IMG/VR virus record: IMGVR_UViG_3300002460_000073
Span: 1-40,875 of that record
DNA length: 40,875 nucleotides
Direction: 5' to 3' (one strand)
Source of the DNA: a virus
Shown: one piece after another, positions 14,512-20,634 of the stretch
Numbering within the stretch: position 1 is the first letter of the stretch
Layout of the letters: each line of letters starts with the position of its first letter
The notes under the pieces: model-generated
Databases searched by the model: none
Told to the model about the DNA's origin: nothing
What the model saw: only the letters and a program-made list of their open reading frames with translations
Position numbers and translations under genes: made by a program

Positions 14512-15063
14512 TTATCGCCGCAAGGCGGCTTCACCGCCAGAATTACCATCGTTGGATTGAAATAAAACAGTATACAGAAACATTTCAGTCCATCCCCCGA
14601 TCCCAGGAGCTAGGCTTTCGCGGTTTCCTGCAATGTTGAGAATTTGGGGACGGTAACTGTTTAACCACTCGCGTGTGTTGAAGAGTGTTGTTGAGTCCTG
14701 AAAAGACAGCAGCGGAGTGACCATGATTCTCTGCCACGGTTTGGAATACTTACAACACAAGCGCTGTGTCAACTTACTGCCAATAGACTGTACATCTGCT
14801 CTTACAATAATAATAGTTGCATCCGCATCCCTGACGTTTTCCTCGGTTCGCGGTGCGTAATTACTACTCGTATGCTCACACAGTCCATATAAATCCCCTA
14901 TTGATTTCCAGTTGCCGTTCTCTGTACGGTACCCTTTCGGGGCCCACCCGCCAGTGGGTATACCGAGCCTGCGTGCGGCCTTCAGTCCACCCATATCGGC
15001 ACCGGTCTGCATGCCGGATATGATCTTTGACGGTCTCCAGACAGATTTACCGTCGTGCATCAC
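14512..15063 (-). CDS. SLOG-superfamily protein (putative molybdenum carrier/cpYpsA-like)
   Basis: 183 residues. The N-terminus has IISGMQTGADMGGLKAARRLGIPTGGWAPKGYRTENG, then YAPRTEENVRDADATIIIV: the nucleotide-binding pattern of the circularly permuted YpsA-like SLOG family, often annotated as molybdenum-cofactor carrier. SLOG proteins bind nucleotides or nucleotide-derived ligands and some are sensors in conflict systems, so the role here may be nucleotide sensing; that is inference. The start is GTG 15063 or ATG 15060, with GGGG about 6-8 nt upstream. The extra C-terminal 60 residues have no recognised motif. Confidence 0.8.
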   Translation of the reverse strand: MMHDGKSVWRPSKIISGMQTGADMGGLKAARRLGIPTGGWAPKGYRTENGNWKSIGDLYGLCEHTSSNYAPRTEENVRDADATIIIVRADVQSIGSKLTQRLCCKYSKPWQRIMVTPLLSFQDSTTLFNTREWLNSYRPQILNIAGNRESLAPGIGGWTEMFLYTVLFQSNDGNSGGEAALRR

Positions 15064-15127
15064 ACAGCCCCAGTGTCACGGCAGCGACCACGTACAGCAA
15101 GGCCACCAGCACCGTAAATTTTACCAT
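15047..15127 (-). CDS. Possible 26-residue membrane peptide
   Basis: ATG 15127 with GGGGA about 6 nt upstream encodes a short hydrophobic peptide (VLVALLYVVAAVTLGL) that overlaps the start of the SLOG gene in another frame. It could couple translation of the SLOG gene. It also lies across the -10/-35 region of the opposite-strand promoter. Composition and SD support it; length does not. Confidence 0.45.
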   Translation of the reverse strand: MVKFTVLVALLYVVAAVTLGLCDARR

Positions 15128-15148
15128 TATGTATTCCCCGTGTATAAT
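15120..15148 (+). promoter_or_regulatory. Promoter for a near-leaderless transcript
   Basis: TTTACC (15120-15125), a 17-nt spacer and a perfect TATAAT (15143-15148). Only 8 nt separate the -10 from the ATG at 15157, so the message would have at most one or two leader nucleotides and no SD. Confidence 0.65.
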
Positions 15149-15156
15149 ACTACGCA

Positions 15157-16335
15157 ATGACAACCACGATTAGCAAGAAGATTCTTGACTCCATTCAGAC
15201 TTTAGCCAAAGACAACCCAAACATCAGCAATCGCGAAATCGCCTCCCGTCTCGGAATCGGCAAAGACACGGTCAATAGGCACAGAAAGCATGCACGCGAG
15301 ACGTTGACACAGCAAGAGGAACACCGATTACGCCGAGAGAATCGCCAACTGCGCAGTCAGTTAAGCACTATCTTAGATACACAGGCACGTGACGACAAAT
15401 TTGCTGAATTCGCAACAAAGCTAGCTGCCAGCAGCCCCAAAATCCCAAAATGGCAAAGCAAGCCAGCCTCCAAAACAAAAGACACAGCCATAGCCTGTGC
15501 AATGGCATCGGATTGGCACTTGGATGAAGTCGTGTTCCAGAACCAAGTAGGCGGTGTCAACAGGTACAACAGAGATATTGCGGAAACACGGTGCGGCCAG
15601 TTTTTCGACCATACTGTGGGCCTTGCAAAACGATACATCAGCGGTATCGAATTTGGTGGACTGTACCTGTTACTCGGCGGGGACATGTTCAGTGGTACCA
15701 TACACGAGGAACTAGAGATGACGAACGAGGGTACAATTGTTGAATCCATTATCCACTGGGTGGAACCTCTAGTATCGGGTATCCGTTATCTCGCCGACAA
15801 CTTCCGCCATGTGCACATTCCGTGTGTTGTCGGTAACCACGGCCGCCGCACGCGCAAACCAATTGCGAAGAACCGTGCACAGGATAATTTTGACTGGCTG
15901 TTCTATCACATGCTGGCAATGCAACTGAAAGATGACCCACGCATTACTTGGAATATTTCTCCGGCCGCAGACTGCCCATTTGAGATATTCCACACAAAAT
16001 TTCTACTGACCCATGGAGACCAGTTTCGTGGCGGTTCCGGTATCGCGGGTGCAATTCACCCGTGGTTACTGGGCAATGCTAGAAAGCTGAAGACATACAC
16101 TGGCATGGGGCAGTCCTACGATTGGCTGGTCCAGGGCCACTGGCACCAGCTCACGCTTGGCGTAAGTGGGATTATAACAAACGGTGCGTTGAAGGGCTTG
16201 GACGAGTATGCATATGTATCGAACTTCCCATACGAGCCGCCACTACAGGCACTTTGGTTGGTGCAGCCGAATGTCGGTATCACAGGAAGATGGCCAATTC
16301 ACGTTCTCGGGGATGACGAAGACTACTCCCAGTAG
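15157..16335 (+). CDS. HTH plus calcineurin-like metallophosphoesterase
   Basis: 392 residues. An N-terminal HTH (residues about 20-43, ISNREIASRLGIGKDTVNRHR) and a helical linker (50-90) precede a metallophosphoesterase domain. All five motifs are visible: SDWHLDE (D119, H121), GGDMFSG (D176), GNHGRR (N227, H228), THGDQF (H286) and GHWHQ (H328, H330). The fold includes SbcD/Mre11 nucleases and many phosphodiesterases; phage members with this HTH are usually annotated as DNA-repair exonucleases. No SD is present, consistent with the promoter directly before the ATG. It is the only clear rightward gene among leftward neighbours. Confidence 0.88.
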   Translation: MTTTISKKILDSIQTLAKDNPNISNREIASRLGIGKDTVNRHRKHARETLTQQEEHRLRRENRQLRSQLSTILDTQARDDKFAEFATKLAASSPKIPKWQSKPASKTKDTAIACAMASDWHLDEVVFQNQVGGVNRYNRDIAETRCGQFFDHTVGLAKRYISGIEFGGLYLLLGGDMFSGTIHEELEMTNEGTIVESIIHWVEPLVSGIRYLADNFRHVHIPCVVGNHGRRTRKPIAKNRAQDNFDWLFYHMLAMQLKDDPRITWNISPAADCPFEIFHTKFLLTHGDQFRGGSGIAGAIHPWLLGNARKLKTYTGMGQSYDWLVQGHWHQLTLGVSGIITNGALKGLDEYAYVSNFPYEPPLQALWLVQPNVGITGRWPIHVLGDDEDYSQ

Positions 16336-16477
16336 GTAATACAATACTTGACACCGCCACGGTAACTATCGCTTCAGTAGTAACACCGGACACTAACACG
16401 TACCACAGTTGAGCAGAAGTGGTACCTAACTGCATTGCTAGATCCCGCAACAGACTAATCAGTTCTTCATTCATCAT
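16280..16477 (-). CDS. Small membrane protein, 65 residues
   Basis: Starts at ATG 16477 in an ATGA overlap with the exonuclease stop, with GGGGGAAAG as SD. The N-terminal helix (EELISLLRDLAMQLGTTSAQLWYVLV) and the following hydrophobic segment (AIVTVAVSSIVLP) match a type of small phage membrane protein I have seen near lysis and unknown genes. The 3' end overlaps the convergent phosphoesterase gene by 56 nt. Confidence 0.65.
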   Translation of the reverse strand: MMNEELISLLRDLAMQLGTTSAQLWYVLVSGVTTEAIVTVAVSSIVLPTGSSLRHPRERELAIFL

Positions 16478-16989
16478 CTTTCCCCCGCAAGAAGCCGGTT
16501 AAATGCTTCTAGATTACCAAGTGCGGCGTGAACAGGGTTGTGGTCATGTTTCGTGATACGCAGCCGTTTCCACTCTTGGGTATTGTTCCAATCGTTCATC
16601 AACCCAGCATAGAAATCGCTGATTCTTCGTGCGGAATGCCCAAATGGGTTGGATGTGCCAGCAACCAAAAAACCCGCATTGATCCACTGCCAATCGAACG
16701 CAGGGTTATCACTTACAAAAATGGGCCTTCCTTTGTCATTGGACACATCAATTATCCAACTTTTGAACTGCATAAATACTCTCGCACTATCCTCTTTATA
16801 CAAAGAGTAATCATAATGTGGTGCCTGTGTAGAGACAGCCGGATTTTCTGGTGACGGCATTGTCGGCATAATCATCCCGTGGAAAGTTTCGCAAGATGGG
16901 TGTGCTACCGCACCGAATTCAGTAAGAGCGCCAGTACTTGGGCACCCTCCATACGCTTCACAGTCTACAAAAATCAATCCCATATACAC
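16474..16989 (-). CDS. DEDD-type 3'-5' exonuclease-like protein with an altered last motif
   Basis: About 171 residues of RNase H-like exonuclease fold. Exo I is FVDCEAYG (DxE), Exo II is VSDNPAFDWQWI, and the third motif region reads HDHNPVHAALGN. In relatives the last motif is H-N-P-V-[DY]-D-A, so the catalytic Asp appears replaced by Ala; activity is doubtful or uses a different residue. The start is GTG 16989 or ATG 16983, with GAGG 5 or 11 nt upstream. It overlaps the nucleotidase stop by 32 nt. Confidence 0.75.
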   Translation of the reverse strand: MYMGLIFVDCEAYGGCPSTGALTEFGAVAHPSCETFHGMIMPTMPSPENPAVSTQAPHYDYSLYKEDSARVFMQFKSWIIDVSNDKGRPIFVSDNPAFDWQWINAGFLVAGTSNPFGHSARRISDFYAGLMNDWNNTQEWKRLRITKHDHNPVHAALGNLEAFNRLLAGER

Positions 16990-17470
16990 CAGACCTCAGC
17001 AAAGATTCTAATGCATCTATTGTCTTTTCCGCACTTGTATGTGTAATCCAAACACCACCGGCATTAATCCACTTCTCACGGTACTTTTCCCAGTCATCAA
17101 TCAAGATAGCCCACGGGCGGCAGTGTAAATATTTTTCGCGCGACAATACACAACGTACTTCGACATCCGGTCCCAGGTGCCTGGCACACCACTCACGTTT
17201 GTTGTCGGCTGCTTCGGAGACCGACACCGGCACGCCGGTCAGTATAACAGGCTTATACGGGGCTATGTACTCCCACAGCACGTGCATATCCGGCATCGGT
17301 GGGATATTCGCGAAGAATCCTCTAGAATCCTGCACGCGCTTCCAGTCTATGGTGTCCCACTCTTTGTCTGCGTGCTCAATGTGAGGGGCAGCAATACCGA
17401 ATGTTTCCATGTAGTGTCTGTCAAGATCAGCTAAAACACCATCAAGGTCGCAGTAGATTTTCGGTTTCAT
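16958..17470 (-). CDS. HAD-superfamily 5'(3')-deoxyribonucleotidase-like protein
   Basis: 170 residues from ATG 17470, one nt after the preceding stop. HAD motif I is YCDLDGVLADLD (nucleophile and acid Asp), motif II is ILTGVPV, and the acidic motif is LIDDWEKYREKW. The layout and cap-free size match NT5C-like deoxyribonucleotidases, which remove phosphate from dNMPs and are common in phage nucleotide-metabolism regions. A polynucleotide-kinase phosphatase-like role is the alternative. Confidence 0.8.
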   Translation of the reverse strand: MKPKIYCDLDGVLADLDRHYMETFGIAAPHIEHADKEWDTIDWKRVQDSRGFFANIPPMPDMHVLWEYIAPYKPVILTGVPVSVSEAADNKREWCARHLGPDVEVRCVLSREKYLHCRPWAILIDDWEKYREKWINAGGVWITHTSAEKTIDALESLLRSGVYGIDFCRL

Positions 17471-17471
17471 T

Positions 17472-17765
17472 CTATGCCTGCCCACGCGCTGTCTCTATGG
17501 CATGCTCCAAAACTCGCATAATGTCGTCATAGGTTGTTGCGGGTGCATCGTTGAACGCGGAAACAGAACTGAAATTGTACAAAAGTTGTTGTATTGCACA
17601 CCCGAGCGCAGAAACCACAGATGGACTGGCGTATAGGACATCGAAAGTACCGCTGCAAGCACCCAATAGGCAGTATTGCACACCATTCCTGTAATTCCAT
17701 TTTACCCACCTGTCCGGTGTACTGAGTCGCGTCTTGCCAAGTTCTAAGCATTCTAGAGTTGTCAT
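17472..17765 (-). CDS. DUF6197-like protein
   Basis: 97 residues. The pattern of LGKTRL...PDRWVKW, QYCLLGA and a terminal VSAFNDAPATTYDDIMRVLEHAI matches DUF6197, a short family of unknown function found in actinobacteria and phages. It is shorter than usual. Its stop is one nt before the nucleotidase ATG. Confidence 0.7.
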   Translation of the reverse strand: MTTLECLELGKTRLSTPDRWVKWNYRNGVQYCLLGACSGTFDVLYASPSVVSALGCAIQQLLYNFSSVSAFNDAPATTYDDIMRVLEHAIETARGQA

Positions 17766-17782
17766 AATGAGACAATCATCCC

Positions 17783-17923
17783 ATGAAAGACAAATTCTTC
17801 TGGTTTGTTTTCGGTGCCACGGTCCTGAGTATTACAGAACAGACCATACCACCGGATTATGTGCGTTTTATGATGCTACCACTGGTACTTGTAGCAATGT
17901 GTATGAAGATCATGCACGACTAG
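17783..17923 (+). CDS. Possible small membrane protein on the opposite strand
   Basis: 46 residues with two hydrophobic segments (FFWFVFGATVLSI and FMMLPLVLVAMCMKIM). No SD is seen and it lies alone on the + strand between leftward genes, overlapping the end of the next one by 14 nt. Composition favours a real membrane protein; regulation signals do not. Confidence 0.45.
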   Translation: MKDKFFWFVFGATVLSITEQTIPPDYVRFMMLPLVLVAMCMKIMHD

Positions 17924-18386
17924 CATATTCCTCTTCATACACAAAAACATTCCGCTCTTTTAGAACCCTGTCCAAATATCTAGCGGCTTCCTTTCGTGTA
18001 ATCTTACTTCGGTCCAATTTTTTGGACCATCTACCGGCAAACATGAACATAGACGCGCTGTGATCTAAACCCAGGATTTTTTCCGCCTCATCGTGGATCA
18101 TGTAACCGGACAGGCTGGAGCCATTAACACGAAGCTCAAGTGCCGGACTGGCGAGCTGGATCACGGTTTCTCCAGCTATGCATACCGCAGAACCGCACGC
18201 AGGACCGTTACTCCGCAACTGCTTCACTGTAACAACGCTATCTGTAACAACGCTGTCAGGCTCCTCCATCCAAACTGTGATATACCCCTGCATATTAAAC
18301 TTTTTATACTTCGTCTGGCGCATACTAGCTAAATGATCGCGCATCTTTCTGATATTTTTCCAGTTAGGCCCACTACTCTTAACCAT
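17910..18386 (-). CDS. Conserved hypothetical protein with CGSAVCIAG motif
   Basis: 158 residues. NWKNIRKMRDHLASM at the N-terminus, CGSAVCIAG in the middle, and ASMFMFAGRWS...TRKEAARYLDRVL at the end match a widespread phage/bacterial family without known function. The middle motif resembles a CG[TS].[AV]C.AG signature that I associate with helical unknown proteins. Three nt separate it from the preceding gene's stop. Confidence 0.65.
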   Translation of the reverse strand: MVKSSGPNWKNIRKMRDHLASMRQTKYKKFNMQGYITVWMEEPDSVVTDSVVTVKQLRSNGPACGSAVCIAGETVIQLASPALELRVNGSSLSGYMIHDEAEKILGLDHSASMFMFAGRWSKKLDRSKITRKEAARYLDRVLKERNVFVYEEEYASRA

Positions 18387-18388
18387 TA

Positions 18389-18796
18389 TTAATCTCCGTT
18401 CTTTGTGCCCGGCGGGTAAACGCGCACGTACGGCTCGTGCGGCATTGGAACCTTAGATGCCAGGAGTATTCGCGCAATAAGTAACGCGTCCAATTTACCG
18501 AGTTTGCCGAGATTTTCGCGCAGTTTGTCCTCGACCAGCGCAAGCCTGGGCTCTGGCTTTATCAAATTTGCGTGCCAATCACCTCCGTGCGTGTCCGTAT
18601 ACGTGACAATATCTGCATCTACACTTGACATGCACTCTTTGATGTCGTCCGTAATGGACGATTTACGGTGTTTGTATTCGGCTTCTTTGGTTGCTGCATG
18701 TTTGTACGCCTTGAACAGCCCTGGCATATCCATTTCCTGTAGCAAGGGCTCCTGTGTGACATCCACAACCCGCTTATCTTTTTCTGCTTTTGACAC
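18389..18796 (-). CDS. Hypothetical protein, 135 residues
   Basis: GTG start at 18796 with AAAGGGG 7 nt upstream. The N-terminal half is helical and charged; the C-terminal half (LIARILLASKVPMPHEPYVRVYPPG) resembles an end found in other phage proteins that bind or sense methylated/modified substrates only loosely, so no function is assigned. It lies 33 nt... directly downstream of a strong hairpin (18820-18840). Confidence 0.6.
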   Translation of the reverse strand: MSKAEKDKRVVDVTQEPLLQEMDMPGLFKAYKHAATKEAEYKHRKSSITDDIKECMSSVDADIVTYTDTHGGDWHANLIKPEPRLALVEDKLRENLGKLGKLDALLIARILLASKVPMPHEPYVRVYPPGTKNGD

Positions 18797-18819
18797 TTGA
18801 CATCCCCTTTCGTCTGTGA

Positions 18820-18840
18820 GCCGGGTCGTGCCGACCCGGC
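18820..18840. terminator. 9-bp GC-rich hairpin
   Basis: GCCGGGTCG (18820-18828) and CGACCCGGC (18832-18840) pair perfectly around TGC. It lies between leftward genes, before the SD of the gene at 18796, so it may be an attenuator or RNA-processing site. No T-run on either side. Confidence 0.45.
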
Positions 18841-18844
18841 GAAG

Positions 18845-18937
18845 TTAAACCGCTAGTGCGATGACCGTGACCCTGACCGTGTGCAGCATAGCTAGTTCAG
18901 TGTTGCCGTCTTTCTGCCATCTCGGCGGACGGCGCAC
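18845..18937 (-). CDS. Weak candidate: 30-residue reading frame
   Basis: A GTG-initiated frame with protein-like composition (RPPRWQKDGNTELAMLHTVRVTVIAL). The frame stays open about 12 codons upstream of the GTG without another start, and no SD is seen. It may be the tail of a degraded gene. Confidence 0.3.
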   Translation of the reverse strand: MRRPPRWQKDGNTELAMLHTVRVTVIALAV

Positions 18938-19006
18938 CTCAAAGGCCGGTAGAAGTAGGACCGGGTGGCAGAATCTTAGTAGCTTTTAATTCGCTGGTGC
19001 ACCAGC

Positions 19007-19132
19007 TCACAAGTACTTGTCGATTATCCCTGAAATAGTCAGTATTAGAATAATGCCACAACCGCCAATAGTAAGTATATCTCCATAGGAGAGACTTAGT
19101 AGCATGTTGCGGTCGTCGAACAGCCATTCCAT
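19007..19132 (-). CDS. Small one-helix membrane protein, 41 residues
   Basis: ATG 19132 encodes a charged start (EWLFDDRN) then a strongly hydrophobic helix (ILTIGGCGIILILTISGII) and a short basic end. SD is weak. It begins 17 nt after the preceding stop in the same direction. Confidence 0.55.
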   Translation of the reverse strand: MEWLFDDRNMLLSLSYGDILTIGGCGIILILTISGIIDKYL

Positions 19133-19149
19133 GAAATAGCCCAACGCTT

Positions 19150-19359
19150 TCACTCAAAAACTATCCTTCCACTCGGGAATTTCTTGAAATACTCCAATGC
19201 CAACGACGCGGCACCTGCACTGTCGGCACACGCTGGATGCCAACAGAGTTCGAAATTCTCGCACACTCTGCCCATTTCGTCAATGATTGTATTGAGGACC
19301 TTTTCAGCTTCCATCAATCGTGTTTTCTCCATTATATGAAATGCCTTCCTGGCGTCCAT
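19150..19359 (-). CDS. Hypothetical protein, 60-69 residues
   Basis: Either ATG 19359 or ATG 19332 (which overlaps the upstream stop as TAATG, with AGGAAGG upstream) may be used. A helical N-terminus is followed by ELCWHPACADSAGAASLALEYF, a Cys/His motif found in small phage proteins of unknown role. Confidence 0.6.
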   Translation of the reverse strand: MDARKAFHIMEKTRLMEAEKVLNTIIDEMGRVCENFELCWHPACADSAGAASLALEYFKKFPSGRIVFE

Positions 19360-19670
19360 TTGGGCGGTTCTTCCACCAGAAGAGCAGCTTCCACCAGACC
19401 GACATAGACATTATCCAAGTTTTCAACACCCAACTCATTTTCACTGAACCCATTTGTGCGTAATGTGTTCCTTACAGCCATACCCCACGATAGATGATAC
19501 CGCGCCCACCACGTCTGCGGGTTTTTAGATTCGGCTTCACGTATCTGCACTTTTATCTCTTCGGTGAGATGTGTACGCAGGAAATCTACCGCTTTTCTGC
19601 GTATATCTGGGTGGAGTTTTCCCAACGCATCGCGGTGGTACGTTTTCCAGTCTGTTATTCCGTTGCCCAT
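19332..19670 (-). CDS. Conserved hypothetical protein, 112 residues
   Basis: The start at ATG 19670 is chosen because GAGG lies 7 nt upstream and because the longer frame overlaps a separate Cys-rich gene. The C-terminal core (ARYHLSWGMAVRNTLRTNGF...ENLDNVYVGLVEAAL) matches a phage family with an H.GWGM..RN...R signature. The first half is charged (DIRRKAVDFLRTHLTEEIKVQIREAE). Function unknown. Confidence 0.65.
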   Translation of the reverse strand: MGNGITDWKTYHRDALGKLHPDIRRKAVDFLRTHLTEEIKVQIREAESKNPQTWWARYHLSWGMAVRNTLRTNGFSENELGVENLDNVYVGLVEAALLVEEPPKWTPGRHFI

Positions 19671-19828
19671 TTCACGTCCTCGACTCTTCTGCATATAAGA
19701 CACCACTTCTCGCACACCGCACCTACGGCATGGTTCCACATACGCCCGCACAGGCATTTGTGGTGGCAATACTCTGCGGGTGGCGGCTCCGGCAAAGGGT
19801 CATTATCCGTTGGAATGATGAATACCAC
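19655..19828 (-). CDS. Small Cys-rich, probably zinc-binding protein
   Basis: 57 residues from GTG 19828. After an acidic, Pro-rich start (PTDNDPLPEPPPAEY) come CHHKCLCG and CEKWCLICRR, six cysteines and several histidines in about 25 residues, typical of one or two zinc sites. AGGGG lies about 12 nt before the GTG. It exactly fills the space between its two neighbours, overlapping the next gene by 16 nt. Confidence 0.55.
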   Translation of the reverse strand: MVFIIPTDNDPLPEPPPAEYCHHKCLCGRMWNHAVGAVCEKWCLICRRVEDVKWATE

Positions 19829-19829
19829 G

Positions 19830-20111
19830 CTATTTACGTGCCCCTATCAAGTCCACTAGCGTTTTTACTTTCGGCTCTCGCATGCAATAGTCACACACTA
19901 CCGGAATCTTGGCACGCATGGAGTGACTGCGTAGCGGAACGAACTGTTCACTGCTCAGTAGTACACCGCCACTGACACTATAGTCCTTGTATGACGAGAA
20001 ATCACAGTTAGATTGGTCTGGAACACCTGCACTATCCAACCGTATCTCAAATATAGACTCCACTATAGTATTGGTGCACAATAAACACCGGCTCTGCCGT
20101 TTTAACTCCAT
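19830..20111 (-). CDS. Hypothetical protein with CxxC pairs
   Basis: 93 residues. CLLC near the N-terminus and CDYC near the C-terminus suggest one zinc site joining the ends of a small domain. The ATG directly follows the preceding stop. No family recognised. Confidence 0.65.
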   Translation of the reverse strand: MELKRQSRCLLCTNTIVESIFEIRLDSAGVPDQSNCDFSSYKDYSVSGGVLLSSEQFVPLRSHSMRAKIPVVCDYCMREPKVKTLVDLIGARK

Positions 20112-20570
20112 TTAATAGCCTCTCTCCTGCCGCTTGCGCAACTTTTTGTACTCTTTTGCGATAAATGCCGCGAATGCGTTGTCGGCGACCCCTCGGACAG
20201 TGGCACGTGCAAACTGCTTCAACTGTTTCCCAGTAGACCGAGTATCGAACGGTTGGACTGGCCCTAGTACTAGCGCATTTCGACTTGCTTGACCGGTTAA
20301 ATCCCGAACAGCAGTCTGTTTTGCACGCCCTAATGCAAGTGCCCTTCCTCGATCCGAATCGAAGAATGCCGAATCCTCGGGCGAGCACGCACTGGCACCC
20401 CAGTATTGGGCTTTGACTTCTGGAACAACAACCACGGCGACAGAGACAATGTATCCAGTCTTTTCATCCCGCTTCGGCTTGAATGTGTACTCTTCCCACT
20501 CTATCTCTGTGGTTCCGCCAGTCCGCTTGCCATTGACATCTCTTGATTTGATTTTGACTGTTGTGAGCAT
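20112..20570 (-). CDS. Hypothetical protein, 152 residues
   Basis: The start at ATG 20570 is preceded by GAAAGG; an earlier frame opening lies in the intergenic region. The beta-rich first half (TEIEWEEYTFKPK...VSVAVVVVPEVKAQYWG) is followed by an Arg/Lys-rich helical tail (AKEYKKLRKRQER). It lies 64 nt after the DNA polymerase stop. No family recognised. Confidence 0.6.
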   Translation of the reverse strand: MLTTVKIKSRDVNGKRTGGTTEIEWEEYTFKPKRDEKTGYIVSVAVVVVPEVKAQYWGASACSPEDSAFFDSDRGRALALGRAKQTAVRDLTGQASRNALVLGPVQPFDTRSTGKQLKQFARATVRGVADNAFAAFIAKEYKKLRKRQERGY

Positions 20571-20634
20571 CCTATTTTTCCTTTCGTAGGACCAGTCTAG
20601 CAAATACACACCAAACCATGCAAGAGATATTTTT

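Noticed and set aside
18939-19157. 72-residue minus-strand frame
   Set aside because: It overlaps the better-supported membrane-protein frame at 19007-19132 and has no SD or hydrophobic pattern of its own.
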